Part shown: positions 17,187-29,548 of the stretch, piece by piece
Layout of the letters: every line of letters starts with the position of its first letter
How positions within the stretch are numbered: the stretch's first letter is position 1
Assembly (NCBI RefSeq): GCF_003074055.1
Contig: NZ_CP029043.1
Span: 1,790,501 to 1,854,500 of the forward strand
Direction of reading: 5' to 3'
DNA from: Streptomyces nigra
GTDB lineage: Bacteria > Actinomycetota > Actinomycetes > Streptomycetales > Streptomycetaceae
Length of the DNA: 64,000 nucleotides
Program-made: the position numbers and the translations under genes
The notes under the pieces: generated by a model
Database searches by the model: none
What the model was told of the DNA's origin: nothing
The model's input: only the letters and a program-made list of their open reading frames with translations

Positions 17187-17337
17187 CGGGTCCTCCGGGC
17201 GCACTGGACGAGAAGGGCCTCCAGCTTGGACCCGGTTGCCCGGATCCACCCGGAAAGCCCCCTGACCGGAACCCGAAAGGGGGTATTTACGTACGTCGAG
17301 CGCGTGTCCTACCCGCTGTCGCCCGTACGGCGGAGTA

Positions 17338-17364
17338 GGGGGCGCCGGCGGAACCGGCGCCCCC
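17338..17364 (-). terminator. Terminator downstream of pepN
   Basis: A perfect 11-bp stem (GGGGGCGCCGG, 17338-17348, against 17354-17364) with a 5-nt loop lies 12 bp past the pepN stop. It isolates pepN from the decarboxylase gene on the same strand. Confidence 0.85.
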
Positions 17365-17376
17365 GCTCTCGGCGTC

Positions 17377-19869
17377 CTAGTCGCCTTGTGCTTCGCGGAC
17401 GCGCAGGGCGCGGGCGAGGTCGTCGAGGTGGTCGGCGAGCCTGCGGCGCAGGGCCGGGGCGGGGTCGGCGTCCTTCAGGCATGCCTCGCCGAGGCTCAGG
17501 GTCTCGGTGTCGACGGCGTGCGCCGGGAAGGCGTGGCGGCCGGCGGCGTCGGCGATGGCGGGGCCGCGGCGGGCGGCGACGGCGGGCGCGTCCTGGAACC
17601 AGCGGGCCACGAACGGCCGTACCAGGTCGGCCTGTTCGGGCTGCCAGAAGCCCTGCGCGGTGGCGGTGAACAGGTAGTTGGACAGGTCGTCGGAGCCGAA
17701 CATGGCGTCCCAGGCGCAGGCCTTGGAGTCCTCGCCGGGCAGGGCGGCCCGGCAGCGGGCGGCGCCTTCCTGGCCGGTGGCGCTGGGGTCGCGGTCGAGT
17801 TCGGCGGCGATGGCGTCCTCGTCGACGGCGCCGAGCACGGCGAGCCGGGCGAGGACGCGCCAGCGCAGGTCGGGGTCGAGCTCGGGTCCGCCGGGGACGG
17901 TGCCTTCGGCGAGCCAGGCGGCGATGGTGTCGGGGTGGGCGGCGGCGGAGATGAAGTGCCGTACCGCGATGAGCCGGAGGCCAGGGTGGTCGCCGTCCTC
18001 GGTACGGCGGATGATGTCCCGGCACAGCGAGGTGAGGGTGGTGAGGGCGGCGGGCCGTTCCTCGGGCCGCAGATACCGGTCGGCGATGTGCCCGGCGGCG
18101 AACGCGAGGACGCCTTGCACCAGTGCGAGGTCGGTCTCCTCGGGCAGGTGGGCGCCGGCGGTGGCCAGGTAGTCGGAGGGGGCCAGTTCGCCGTCGCGGA
18201 CCATGTCCCGCAGGCTGTTCCAGACGACGGCGCGGGTGAGCGCGTCGGGGATGCCGGACAGGCCGCGGAGGACGGTCTCCAGGGAGGTGTCGTCGAGACG
18301 GATCTTGGCGTAGGTCAGGTCGAGGTCGTTGGGGACGACCAGGGCCGGGCGGGTGCCGGGGCGCGGCGCCGGTTCGGTGACGGGCACGTCGGTCTCGTAC
18401 CGCTCGCGCAGGGTGAGGGTGCGTCCGTCGCTGAGGTCCCGGTCGTACACGCCGACGGTCACGCGGTGAGGGCGGCTGCCGGCGCGGTCCAGGGCGAGGG
18501 TCCACTCGCCGGGGACGGCGTCGACGGAGGCGCTGAGGGTGTCGACGCCGGTCGTGCGCAGCCACGCGTCCGCCCAGGCGTGGACGTCGCGTTCGGTGGC
18601 GGAGGCGAGGGAGTCGATGAAGTCGGCGAGGGTGGCGTTGCCGAACTTGTGCCGGGCGAAGTGGGTGTTGATGCCGGCGAGGAAGTCCTTCTCGCCGAGC
18701 CAGGTGACGAGCTGGCGGAGCGCGGAGGCGCCCTTGGCGTAGGAGATGCCGTCGAAGTTGAGCAGGGCGGAGGCGGTGTCGTCGACGTTCTCGGGGGCCA
18801 CGGGGTGGGTGGTGGGCCGCTGGTCGGCGTCGTAGCCCCAGGCCTTGCGGGCGACGCCGAAGTCGGTCCAGGTGTCGCTGAAGCGGGTGGCCTCGCCGCA
18901 GATCTGGTAGCCCATGTACTCGGCGAAGGACTCGTTGAGCCAGATGTCGTCCCACCAGCGCAGGGTGACGAGGTCGCCGAACCACATGTGGGCCATCTCG
19001 TGGGCGATGACCATGGCGCGGGTCTGGCGTTCGGTGTCGGTGACGGCGGAGCGGTAGACGAACTCGTCGCGGAAGGTGACGAGGCCGGGGTTCTCCATGG
19101 CGCCGGCGTTGAACTCGGGGACGAACGCCTGGTCGTAGGAGTCGAAGGGGTAGGGCTCCTCGAACTTCTCGTGGAAGCGGTCGAAGCACTGCCGGGTGAT
19201 CTCGAAGAGTTCGTCGGTGTCGGCGTCCAGGTAGGGGGCGAGGGAGCGCCGGCAGTGGATGCCGAAGGGCAGGCCGCGGTGCTCGGTGCGCGCGGAGTGC
19301 CAGGGTCCGGCGGCGGCGGCGACGAGGTAGGTGGAGATCAGCGGGGTGGTCGCGGCGCGCCAGCGGCCGTCGCCGAGGTGTTCGGTGACGCCGTTGGCGA
19401 GGACGGTCCAGCCGTCGGGGGCGGTGACGTCCAGGTCGAAGACGGCCTTGAGGTCGGGCTGGTCGAAGGCGGCGAAGACGCGCTGGACGTCGTCGAGGAA
19501 CATCTGGGTGTAGACGTAGGTCTCGCCGTCGCTGGGGTCGGTGAAGCGGTGCATGCCCTCGCCGGTGCGGGAGTAGCGCATGGCGGCGTCGACGCGCAGT
19601 TCGTGCTCGCCGGCGGTGAGGCCCTTGAGGGGGAGGCGGTTGCCGTCCAGGGTCTCCGGGTCGAGGGGGATGCCGTCGAGGGTGACGGAGCGCAGGTGGG
19701 CCGGCTTGAGCTCGACGAAGGTGTCCGCGTCGGCGCGCGCGGTGAACGCGATGACGGTGTGCGAGTCGAAGGTGTCGTCCCCGGTGGTCAGATCGAGTGC
19801 GATCGAGTACCGGTGGACGTCGAGGAGCTGGGCACGGGTCTGCGCTTCGTCGCGCGTCAGTACGGACAT
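17377..19869 (-). CDS. pepN: Aminopeptidase N (M1 family)
   Basis: This 830-residue zinc metallopeptidase removes N-terminal residues from peptides in the cytoplasm. The exopeptidase motif GAMEN lies near residue 255, and the zinc site HEMAHMWFGDLVTLRWWDDIWLNE near 290 gives the two His ligands and the Glu of HExxH-x18-E. The N-terminal beta-saddle starts with LLDVHRYSIALDLTTGDDTF, and the C-terminal helical ERAP1-like domain fills residues 500-830. ATG 19869 (MSVLTRDEAQ) is the usual family start; an ATG nine bases upstream adds three residues. There is no signal peptide. It is monocistronic, with a terminator downstream and 135 bp between it and the chorismate mutase gene. Confidence 0.93.
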   Translation of the reverse strand: MSVLTRDEAQTRAQLLDVHRYSIALDLTTGDDTFDSHTVIAFTARADADTFVELKPAHLRSVTLDGIPLDPETLDGNRLPLKGLTAGEHELRVDAAMRYSRTGEGMHRFTDPSDGETYVYTQMFLDDVQRVFAAFDQPDLKAVFDLDVTAPDGWTVLANGVTEHLGDGRWRAATTPLISTYLVAAAAGPWHSARTEHRGLPFGIHCRRSLAPYLDADTDELFEITRQCFDRFHEKFEEPYPFDSYDQAFVPEFNAGAMENPGLVTFRDEFVYRSAVTDTERQTRAMVIAHEMAHMWFGDLVTLRWWDDIWLNESFAEYMGYQICGEATRFSDTWTDFGVARKAWGYDADQRPTTHPVAPENVDDTASALLNFDGISYAKGASALRQLVTWLGEKDFLAGINTHFARHKFGNATLADFIDSLASATERDVHAWADAWLRTTGVDTLSASVDAVPGEWTLALDRAGSRPHRVTVGVYDRDLSDGRTLTLRERYETDVPVTEPAPRPGTRPALVVPNDLDLTYAKIRLDDTSLETVLRGLSGIPDALTRAVVWNSLRDMVRDGELAPSDYLATAGAHLPEETDLALVQGVLAFAAGHIADRYLRPEERPAALTTLTSLCRDIIRRTEDGDHPGLRLIAVRHFISAAAHPDTIAAWLAEGTVPGGPELDPDLRWRVLARLAVLGAVDEDAIAAELDRDPSATGQEGAARCRAALPGEDSKACAWDAMFGSDDLSNYLFTATAQGFWQPEQADLVRPFVARWFQDAPAVAARRGPAIADAAGRHAFPAHAVDTETLSLGEACLKDADPAPALRRRLADHLDDLARALRVREAQGD

Positions 19870-20004
19870 GAACGACATGCTGCCTGATGCCGCCGGTCAG
19901 GCACAGAGGAGGCCCGGTAAGGGCGTGATGTCCGGTTCACCTGGGAGGGTGTGGGGCTGAGGGGGCGGAGCCGGTGCCGGATCGGGGGTGGCGCCGCCCC
20001 GCGG

Positions 20005-20370
20005 TCACTCCCCCGGGCCGGACGCGTCCGCGGCGGGTGCGGTGCCGTCGGTCGTGTCGACGGCGATGCTCTCGTGGTGCCGGATGACCTCGGCGATGAT
20101 GAAGTTCAGGAACTTCTCGGCGAACGCGGGGTCGAGTTTGGCGTTCTCGGCGAGGGTGCGCAGCCGGGCGATCTGGCGGGCCTCGCGGGCCGGGTCGGCG
20201 GGCGGCAGCTGGTGGCGGGCCTTGAGGTGGCCGACCTGCTGGGTGCACTTGAACCGTTCGGCGAGCATGTGGACGACGGCCGCGTCGATGTTGTCGATGC
20301 TGTCGCGCAGCCGGGCGAGTTCCTCGCGGACGGCGGGGTCGACGGCGTCGGGGGACGTGTTGCTGGTCAT
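20005..20370 (-). CDS. Chorismate mutase (AroQ type)
   Basis: This 121-residue all-alpha chorismate mutase converts chorismate to prephenate at the head of phenylalanine/tyrosine synthesis. The first helix (AVREELARLRDSIDNIDAAVVHMLAERFKCTQQVGHLK) carries the conserved Arg and the Lys of the active site. ADPAREARQIARLRTLAENAKLDPAFAEKFLNFIIAEVIRHHE carries the second Arg and the Gln/Glu region. The C-terminal 20 residues are an Asp/Ala-rich tail outside the fold. It is cytoplasmic, with no signal peptide. The ATG at 20370 is unambiguous. Confidence 0.92.
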   Translation of the reverse strand: MTSNTSPDAVDPAVREELARLRDSIDNIDAAVVHMLAERFKCTQQVGHLKARHQLPPADPAREARQIARLRTLAENAKLDPAFAEKFLNFIIAEVIRHHESIAVDTTDGTAPAADASGPGE

Positions 20371-20504
20371 GGGCGCCCAGCCTACGGGGCGGCCGGAGGG
20401 TCCGTTCGCCCGATCACGGGCGGATCGGCGGGGTCGGGGACCTGGTCGCTCCAGCCGCCGGGGACGGCGCGGCCCTGCTGGGCGCGGAAGCGGACCGGGG
20501 GCGT

Positions 20505-24197
<3,693 letters not shown>

Positions 24198-24198
24198 G

Positions 24199-24939
24199 TC
24201 ATGCCTCCTCGGTATCGGTGACGGCGTCCAGGAACGCGGGCCGCTCGCCGCCACCGTGCACGAGCAGGCTCGCACCGCTGATGTAGGCGGCGGCGGCGGA
24301 GGCGAGGAAGACGGCGGCCGCTCCGACGTCGGCCGGTTCGGCGAGGCGGCCCAGCGGGACGGTGCGGGCGACCCGGGCGACACCGCGCTCGTCTCCGTAG
24401 TGGTCACCCGACCGCTCGGTGCGGACCATGCCGACGACCAGCGTGTTGACGCGCACCCGCGGCGCCCACTCGACCGCCATGGACCGGGCGAGGCTCTCCA
24501 GTCCGGCCTTGGCGGCCCCGTACGCCGCCGAGCCGGGCGAGGGCCGGCCGCCGCTGACGCTGCCGATCATCACGACGGAGCCCCGCGTGCGCTCCAGATG
24601 CTCGTGGGCGGCCAGGGACGCGGTCAGCGGGGCGAGGAGGTTCAGCTCGATGACGCGCGCGTGGCGCTCGGCGCCGGCGTCGGTCAGCCGCCGGTAGGGG
24701 GTGCCGCCCGCGTTGTTGACGAGGACGTCCAGACGCGGGAGCGCTCCGAAGAAGTCCTGCACAGCGCTCGTGTCCCGCAGGTCCAGGGGCGTGAACTCGG
24801 TGCCGGGCAGCGGCATTTCTGGCGGCCTGCGGGCGCAGGTCAGCACCTGGGCGCCGGCCTCGGCGAAGGCCCGCGCGATGCCGGCGCCGACCCCGCGGGT
24901 GCCGCCGGTGACGACCACGACCTTCCCGTCCAGCCCCAT
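24199..24939 (-). CDS. SDR-family oxidoreductase (Rv3549c-like)
   Basis: This 246-residue SDR has cofactor motif KVVVVTGGTRGVGAGIARAF, VLVNNAGG, the catalytic GSVSGGRPSPGSAAYGAAKAG and a standard C-terminus YISGASLLVHGGGERPAF. It is the promoter-proximal gene of the leftward pair, one base from the next SDR. The shared divergent region with echA20 (24940-24993) carries a KstR2-like operator. Position and orientation match Rv3549c in the mycobacterial steroid C/D-ring cluster. The substrate is probably a CoA thioester with a ring hydroxyl or ketone, but this is inferred only from context. Confidence 0.87.
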   Translation of the reverse strand: MGLDGKVVVVTGGTRGVGAGIARAFAEAGAQVLTCARRPPEMPLPGTEFTPLDLRDTSAVQDFFGALPRLDVLVNNAGGTPYRRLTDAGAERHARVIELNLLAPLTASLAAHEHLERTRGSVVMIGSVSGGRPSPGSAAYGAAKAGLESLARSMAVEWAPRVRVNTLVVGMVRTERSGDHYGDERGVARVARTVPLGRLAEPADVGAAAVFLASAAAAYISGASLLVHGGGERPAFLDAVTDTEEA

Positions 24940-24958
24940 GCCCCGCTACCCTCCACCT

Positions 24959-24972
24959 AACAAACGTTTGGT
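24959..24972. promoter_or_regulatory. KstR2-type operator in the SDR/echA20 divergent region
   Basis: The sequence AACAAACGTTTGGT fits the published mycobacterial KstR2 box AnCAAGnnCTTGnT at 8 of 10 fixed positions. The core CAAACGTTTG is a perfect palindrome. It sits between the SDR start (24939) and the echA20 start (24994), so one site could control both directions. Confidence 0.78.
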
Positions 24973-24993
24973 GGAAAGGTAGCTGATGCGGCC

Positions 24994-25761
24994 ATGGGTG
25001 TCTCCACCTCGTCCCTGAAAGACGGGACGGATCCCGAGGGAATCGCCGTCGTCACGGTGGACTTCCCGCCGGTGAACGCCCTGCCGGTGGACGGCTGGTC
25101 GGCGCTGGCCGACGCCGTGCGCAGCGCGGGCCGCGACCGGGACGTCCGCTGTGTCGTCCTCACCGCCGAGGGACGCGGGTTCAACGCCGGGGTCGACATC
25201 AAGGAGCTCCAGCGCGGCGGCCACGACACGCTGATCGACGTCAACCACGCCTGCGCGGAGGCGTTCGCCGCGGTGTACGAGTGCCCGGTGCCGGTCGTGG
25301 CGGCGGTGCACGGCTTCTGCCTGGGCGGCGGCATCGGACTGGTGGGCAACGCGGACGCGATCGTGGCGAGCGAGGACGCCGTGTTCGGGCTGCCCGAGCT
25401 GGACCGGGGCGCGCTGGGCGCGGCGACCCATCTGGCCCGGCTGGTCCCGCAGCATCTGCTGCGCGCCCTGTACTACACGGCGCGCACGGCCACCGCGGCC
25501 GAGCTGCTCGCGCACGGCTCGGTGTGGCGGGTCGTGCCGCGCGCCGAACTGCCGTCGGCCGCCCTGGAGCTGGCGCGGGAGATCGCCGCGAAGGACGGGC
25601 GGCTGCTGCGCCTGGCCAAGGCCGCGCTCAACGGCATCGACCCGGTCGACGTGCGCCGCAGCTACCGCTTCGAGCAGGGCTTCACCTTCGAGGCGGGGCT
25701 CAGCGGGGTCGCCGAGCGGGTGCGGGCCGGCTTCGGGACGCGCGGGACGGAGGGGGCGTAG
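24994..25761 (+). CDS. echA20: Enoyl-CoA hydratase/isomerase family protein, EchA20-like ring hydrolase
   Basis: This 255-residue crotonase-fold protein has oxyanion-hole motifs GRGFNAGVDIKELQ and HGFCLGGGIGLVGNADAIVAS. The IKELQRGGHDTLIDVNHACAEAF segment fits EchA20-type sequences. In M. tuberculosis EchA20 hydrolyses the ring of the bicyclic HIEC-CoA intermediate (opening ring D) during degradation of the last steroid rings. It lies between a KstR2-like operator and the ipdAB genes, exactly as in the mycobacterial locus, which is the main reason for the assignment. ATG 24994 follows the operator by 21 bp and ipdA begins at the next base after the stop. Confidence 0.85.
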   Translation: MGVSTSSLKDGTDPEGIAVVTVDFPPVNALPVDGWSALADAVRSAGRDRDVRCVVLTAEGRGFNAGVDIKELQRGGHDTLIDVNHACAEAFAAVYECPVPVVAAVHGFCLGGGIGLVGNADAIVASEDAVFGLPELDRGALGAATHLARLVPQHLLRALYYTARTATAAELLAHGSVWRVVPRAELPSAALELAREIAAKDGRLLRLAKAALNGIDPVDVRRSYRFEQGFTFEAGLSGVAERVRAGFGTRGTEGA

Positions 25762-26598
25762 ATGCCGGACAAGACGATGACCGCCGACGAGGCCGTCTCC
25801 CGGCTGCGGGACGGCATGACGGTCGGGATCGGCGGCTGGGGTTCGCGCCGCAAGCCGATGGCGCTGGTCAGGGCGCTGCTGCGGTCCGGGGTGACAGGCC
25901 TGACGGTCGTGTCGTACGGCGGCCCGGACGTCGGGATGCTGGCGGCGGCCGGCCGGATCCGCAGGCTCGTCGCCCCGTTCGCGACGCTGGACTCCATCCC
26001 CCTCGAACCGCACTTCCGCGCGGCGCGCGAACGCGGGGAGCTCGATCTGACGGAGGTCGACGAGGCGATGTTCCTGTGGGGGCTGCGGGCGGCGGCGAAC
26101 CGGCTGCCGTTCCTGCCGGTGCGGGCCGGCCTCGGCTCCGACGTCATGCGGATCAACCCGGGCCTGCGGACGGTGACATCGCCGTACGACGACGGGGAGA
26201 CGTTCGTGGCCATGCCCGCGCTGCGGCTCGACGCGGCCCTGGTGCACGTCAACCGCGCCGACCGGCGGGGCAACGGGCAGTATCTGGGCCCCGACCCGTA
26301 CTTCGACGACCTGTTCTGCGAGGCGGCGGACACGGCGTACGTGTCCTGCGAACGGATCGTCGACACCGCCGAGTTGGCCAAGGGCGGGCCCCCGCAGTCG
26401 CTGCTGGTCAAACGGCACCGGGTCACGGGGGTCATCGAGGCGCCGGGCGGCGCGCACTTCACGTCCTGCGCCCCCGACTACGGCCGGGACGAGGAGTTCC
26501 AGCGGACATACGCGACCACACCGTGGCCGGAGTTCGCGGCCCGCTATCTCGGCGGCGACGAACAGGCGTACCGGGCGGCCGTGGGGAGGCGGCCATGA
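25762..26598 (+). CDS. ipdA: CoA-transferase-like COCHEA-CoA hydrolase, alpha subunit
   Basis: This 278-residue protein is of the type I CoA-transferase alpha fold. GMTVGIGGWGSRRKPMALVRALLRSG is the CoA-binding start, and DGETFVAMPALRLDAALVHVNRADRRGNGQYLGPDPYFDDL is the conserved middle. In characterised mycobacterial and rhodococcal systems IpdAB is not a transferase but a hydrolase that opens the last steroid ring of COCHEA-CoA. The gene begins immediately after echA20 and overlaps ipdB by four bases. Order, length and partner match Rv3551. Confidence 0.88.
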   Translation: MPDKTMTADEAVSRLRDGMTVGIGGWGSRRKPMALVRALLRSGVTGLTVVSYGGPDVGMLAAAGRIRRLVAPFATLDSIPLEPHFRAARERGELDLTEVDEAMFLWGLRAAANRLPFLPVRAGLGSDVMRINPGLRTVTSPYDDGETFVAMPALRLDAALVHVNRADRRGNGQYLGPDPYFDDLFCEAADTAYVSCERIVDTAELAKGGPPQSLLVKRHRVTGVIEAPGGAHFTSCAPDYGRDEEFQRTYATTPWPEFAARYLGGDEQAYRAAVGRRP

Positions 26599-27314
26599 CG
26601 GAGGTGACCCGTGCCGAGCACTGCGTGATCGCCTGCGCGGAGGAGTGGCGGGGCGACGGGGAGGTGCTGGCCAGTCCCATGGGGGTGATCCCGTCCGTCG
26701 GCGCCCGGCTGGCCCGGCTGACCTTCGCACCGGATCTGCTGCTGACCGACGGGGAGGCCCTGCTGGTCACGCCCGACGGCACGGTCGAGGGCTGGCTGCC
26801 GTACCGGCAGCACCTCACGCTGGTCACCGGCGGCCGCCGGCACGTGATGATGGGCGCGAGCCAGCTCGACCGGCACGGCAACCAGAACATCTCGTGCGTC
26901 GGCCCCTGGGAGCGGCCGAGTCGCCAGTTGCTCGGCGTGCGGGGAGCGCCGGTCAACACCCTGAACAACCCGACGAGTTACTGGGTGCCGCGGCATTCGC
27001 GGCGGGTCTTCGTGGAGCGGGTCGACTTGGTGTGCGGGGTGGGCAACGACCGTGCGGCCGGCGCCCGCTACCACTGTCTGCGGCGGGTGGTGTCCGACCT
27101 CGGTGTCTTCGACTTCGGCACACCCGACCGCACGATGCGGCTCGTCGCGGTGCACCCCGGCGTCACCGTGGAACAGGTGCGGGAGGCCACCTCGTTCGAG
27201 CCGGCCGTGGCGGACGAGGTGGCGGTGACGCGGGCACCCACCCCGGCCGAACTGCGGCTGATCCGCGAGGTCCTCGACCCGGGGAACGCCCGGGCGCGGG
27301 AGGTCGCCGGGTGA
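26595..27314 (+). CDS. ipdB: CoA-transferase-like COCHEA-CoA hydrolase, beta subunit
   Basis: This 239-residue beta subunit has a CoA-transferase-like fold: ASPMGVIPSVGARLARLTFAPDLLLTDGEALLV, RHVMMGASQLDRHGNQNISCVGPWERP, and VFDFGTPDRTMRLVAVHPGVTVEQV. The usual GENG-type catalytic Glu loop of true transferases is not obvious, which agrees with the hydrolase role described for IpdAB. It is translated with ipdA through an ATGA overlap and in turn overlaps ipdC by one base. Length and neighbours match Rv3552. Confidence 0.88.
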   Translation: MTEVTRAEHCVIACAEEWRGDGEVLASPMGVIPSVGARLARLTFAPDLLLTDGEALLVTPDGTVEGWLPYRQHLTLVTGGRRHVMMGASQLDRHGNQNISCVGPWERPSRQLLGVRGAPVNTLNNPTSYWVPRHSRRVFVERVDLVCGVGNDRAAGARYHCLRRVVSDLGVFDFGTPDRTMRLVAVHPGVTVEQVREATSFEPAVADEVAVTRAPTPAELRLIREVLDPGNARAREVAG

Positions 27315-28360
27315 TGGAGACGGCGCTGACCCGGCTGACCGGAGTGCGGCACCCGGTCGTGCAGACGGGGATGGGCTGGGTGGCGGGCCCGCGTCTGGTG
27401 GCGGCCACGGCGAACGCGGGGGCGCTGGGCATCCTGGCGTCGGCGACGATGACGGTGGACCGGCTGCGCGAGGCGGTACGCGAGGTCAGGTTTCGTACGG
27501 ACGCGCCGTTCGGGGTGAATCTGCGGGCCGACGCCCCGGACGCCGGGGACCGGGCCGATGTCCTGATCGCGGAGGGGGTGCGGGTCGCCTCGTTCGCCCT
27601 CGCGCCCTCCCCGGAGCTGATCGCCCGGTTCAAGGAGGCGGGGGTGCTCGTCGTGCCCACGGTGGGGGCGCCGCGGCACGCCGAGAAGGTCGCCGGGTGG
27701 GGCGCGGACGCTGTGATCGTGCAGGGCGCGGAGGGCGGCGGGCACACCGGCGCGGTGGCGACGACGGTGCTGCTGCCACAGGTGGTCGACGCGGTGCGGA
27801 TACCGGTCGTGGCGGCGGGCGGTTTCTTCGACGGGCGCGGACTGGTGGCGGCGCTGGCCTACGGGGCGGCCGGGGTGGCGATGGGGACGCGGTTCCTGCT
27901 GACGTCGGACTCGACGGTGCCGGACGCGGTGAAGGCCCGCTATCTGGCGGCCACGGTCGCCGATGTCACGGTCACCCGGGCCGTGGACGGTCTGCCGCAC
28001 CGGATGCTGCGCACGGACCTGGTCGACGCGCTGGAGCGCTCCGGCCGGGTGCGGGCGCTGGCGCGGGCGGTCCGGGCGGCGGCCGGTTACCGGGCGCTGT
28101 CGGGCACCGGCTGGCGCCGGATGCTCCAGGAGGGCCGGGCGCTGCGGCACGGCAAGGATCTGACGTGGAGCCAGGTGCTGCTGGCCGCGAACACCCCGAT
28201 GCTGCTGCGGGCGGCCATGGTGGACGGCCGTACGGATCTGGGGGTGATGGCCGCCGGGCAGGTCGCCGGGGTGATCGGCGACCTGCCGTCGTGCGCGGAC
28301 CTCGTGGACCGGATCATGCGGGAGGCGGAGGAGGCGCGGGCAGGGGTGAGCGGGTACTGA
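27314..28360 (+). CDS. ipdC: NAD(P)H-dependent flavin oxidoreductase IpdC
   Basis: This 348-residue TIM-barrel flavoprotein is of the nitronate-monooxygenase-like family. It opens TRLTGVRHPVVQTGMGWVAGPRLVAATANAGALG. FMN phosphate binding appears in VQGAEGGGHTG and IPVVAAGGFFDGRGLVAALAYGAAGVAMGTRFL. In the steroid pathway IpdC is the flavin-dependent enzyme that introduces the ring double bond before EchA20 and IpdAB act. ATG 27314 overlaps the ipdB stop; a GTG one codon earlier is the alternative. It ends seven bases before the end of fadA6 on the opposite strand. Synteny with Rv3553 supports the name. Confidence 0.87.
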   Translation: METALTRLTGVRHPVVQTGMGWVAGPRLVAATANAGALGILASATMTVDRLREAVREVRFRTDAPFGVNLRADAPDAGDRADVLIAEGVRVASFALAPSPELIARFKEAGVLVVPTVGAPRHAEKVAGWGADAVIVQGAEGGGHTGAVATTVLLPQVVDAVRIPVVAAGGFFDGRGLVAALAYGAAGVAMGTRFLLTSDSTVPDAVKARYLAATVADVTVTRAVDGLPHRMLRTDLVDALERSGRVRALARAVRAAAGYRALSGTGWRRMLQEGRALRHGKDLTWSQVLLAANTPMLLRAAMVDGRTDLGVMAAGQVAGVIGDLPSCADLVDRIMREAEEARAGVSGY

Positions 28361-28367
28361 GGTGCCG

Positions 28368-29525
28368 TCAGACCCGTTCGATGACGGTGACGTTGGCCTG
28401 TCCTCCGCCCTCGCACATGGTCTGCAGCCCGAACCGGCCGCCCGTACGCTCCAGTTCGTGCAGGAGGGTCGTCATGAGCCGTACGCCGGTGGCGCCCAGC
28501 GGATGCCCGAGCGCGATGGCGCCGCCGTTGACGTTGACGCGGTCGGGGTCGGCGCCGGTCTCCTTCAGCCAGGCCAGGACGACCGGGGCGAACGCCTCGT
28601 TGATCTCCACGAGGTCGATGGCGTCGATCGGCAGCCCTGTCTTCTTCAGCGCGTGGGCGGTGGCGGGGATCGGCGCGGTGAGCATCCGGATGGGGTCCTC
28701 CCCGCGCACCGACAGATGGTGCACCCGCGCCCTGGGTATGAGGCCGTGCTCGCGCACCGCCCGTTCGGAGGCCAGCAGCATCGCCGCCGCGCCGTCGGAC
28801 ACCTGCGAGGAGCAGGCGGCGGTGATCGTGCCCCCGTCGAGGACCGGCCGCAGCGCGGCCATCTTCTCCAGCGAGGTGTCCCGGCGGGGCCCCTCGTCCA
28901 CGGCGACCGGCCCGTACGGCACGATCTCCCGCTCGAAGCGGCCCTCGTCGACGGCCCGCAGCGCCCGCCGGTGCGAGCGCAGCGCGAACTCCTCCTGTTC
29001 GCGCCGCCCGATGCGCCACTTCGCGGCGATCGTCTCCGCCCCGACGAACTGGTTGACGGGCTTCGTCCCGTACCGGGCGCGCCAGCCCTCGCTGCCCGCG
29101 AAGGGGCCCTCGGTCAGGCCCAGCGGCTCGGCGGCCTGCCGGGTGGCGAAGGCGATGGGGATCATCGACATGTTCTGCACGCCGCCCGCGACCACCAGGT
29201 CCTGGGTGCCGGACAGCACGGCCTGCGCGGCGAAGTGCACGGCCTGCTGCGAGGAGCCGCACTGCCGGTCCACGGTGACGCCCGGCACCTCCTCGGGCAG
29301 TCCGGCCGCCAGCCAGCAGGTCCGCGCGATGTCGCCGGCCTGCGGACCGACGGCGTCCAGACAGCCGAAGACGACGTCCTCGACGGCGGCCGGGTCGACG
29401 TCGACACGTGCGATCAGGGCTTTCAGGACGTGGGCGCCCAGGTCGGCGGGGTGGACCGCGCCGAGTCCTCCTCCGCGCCGCCCGACGGGCGTACGGACCG
29501 CTTCGACGATGTAGGCCTCGGCCAT
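28368..29525 (-). CDS. fadA6: Acetyl-CoA acetyltransferase (thiolase) FadA6-like
   Basis: This 385-residue degradative thiolase has the acylated Cys in VTVDRQCGSSQQAVHFAAQ, the His in INEAFAP with NGGAIALGHPLGATG, and the second Cys in QTMCEGGGQANVTV. In mycobacteria FadA6 carries out the thiolytic cleavages near the end of steroid C/D-ring degradation (MOODA-CoA beta-oxidation). It is the last gene of a leftward operon SDR-kstR2-fadA6, 23 bp after the regulator. ATG 29525 (MAEAYIVEAVRTPVGRR) is the canonical thiolase N-terminus. The enzyme is cytoplasmic. Confidence 0.9.
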   Translation of the reverse strand: MAEAYIVEAVRTPVGRRGGGLGAVHPADLGAHVLKALIARVDVDPAAVEDVVFGCLDAVGPQAGDIARTCWLAAGLPEEVPGVTVDRQCGSSQQAVHFAAQAVLSGTQDLVVAGGVQNMSMIPIAFATRQAAEPLGLTEGPFAGSEGWRARYGTKPVNQFVGAETIAAKWRIGRREQEEFALRSHRRALRAVDEGRFEREIVPYGPVAVDEGPRRDTSLEKMAALRPVLDGGTITAACSSQVSDGAAAMLLASERAVREHGLIPRARVHHLSVRGEDPIRMLTAPIPATAHALKKTGLPIDAIDLVEINEAFAPVVLAWLKETGADPDRVNVNGGAIALGHPLGATGVRLMTTLLHELERTGGRFGLQTMCEGGGQANVTVIERV

Positions 29526-29548
29526 GGCGACTCCCTGCCACCTAGGGG

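Noticed and set aside
17187..17337. An iron box upstream of the DesA-like gene
   Set aside because: I looked for TTAGGTTAGG-type symmetry on both strands in the 150 bp upstream and found none of convincing quality.
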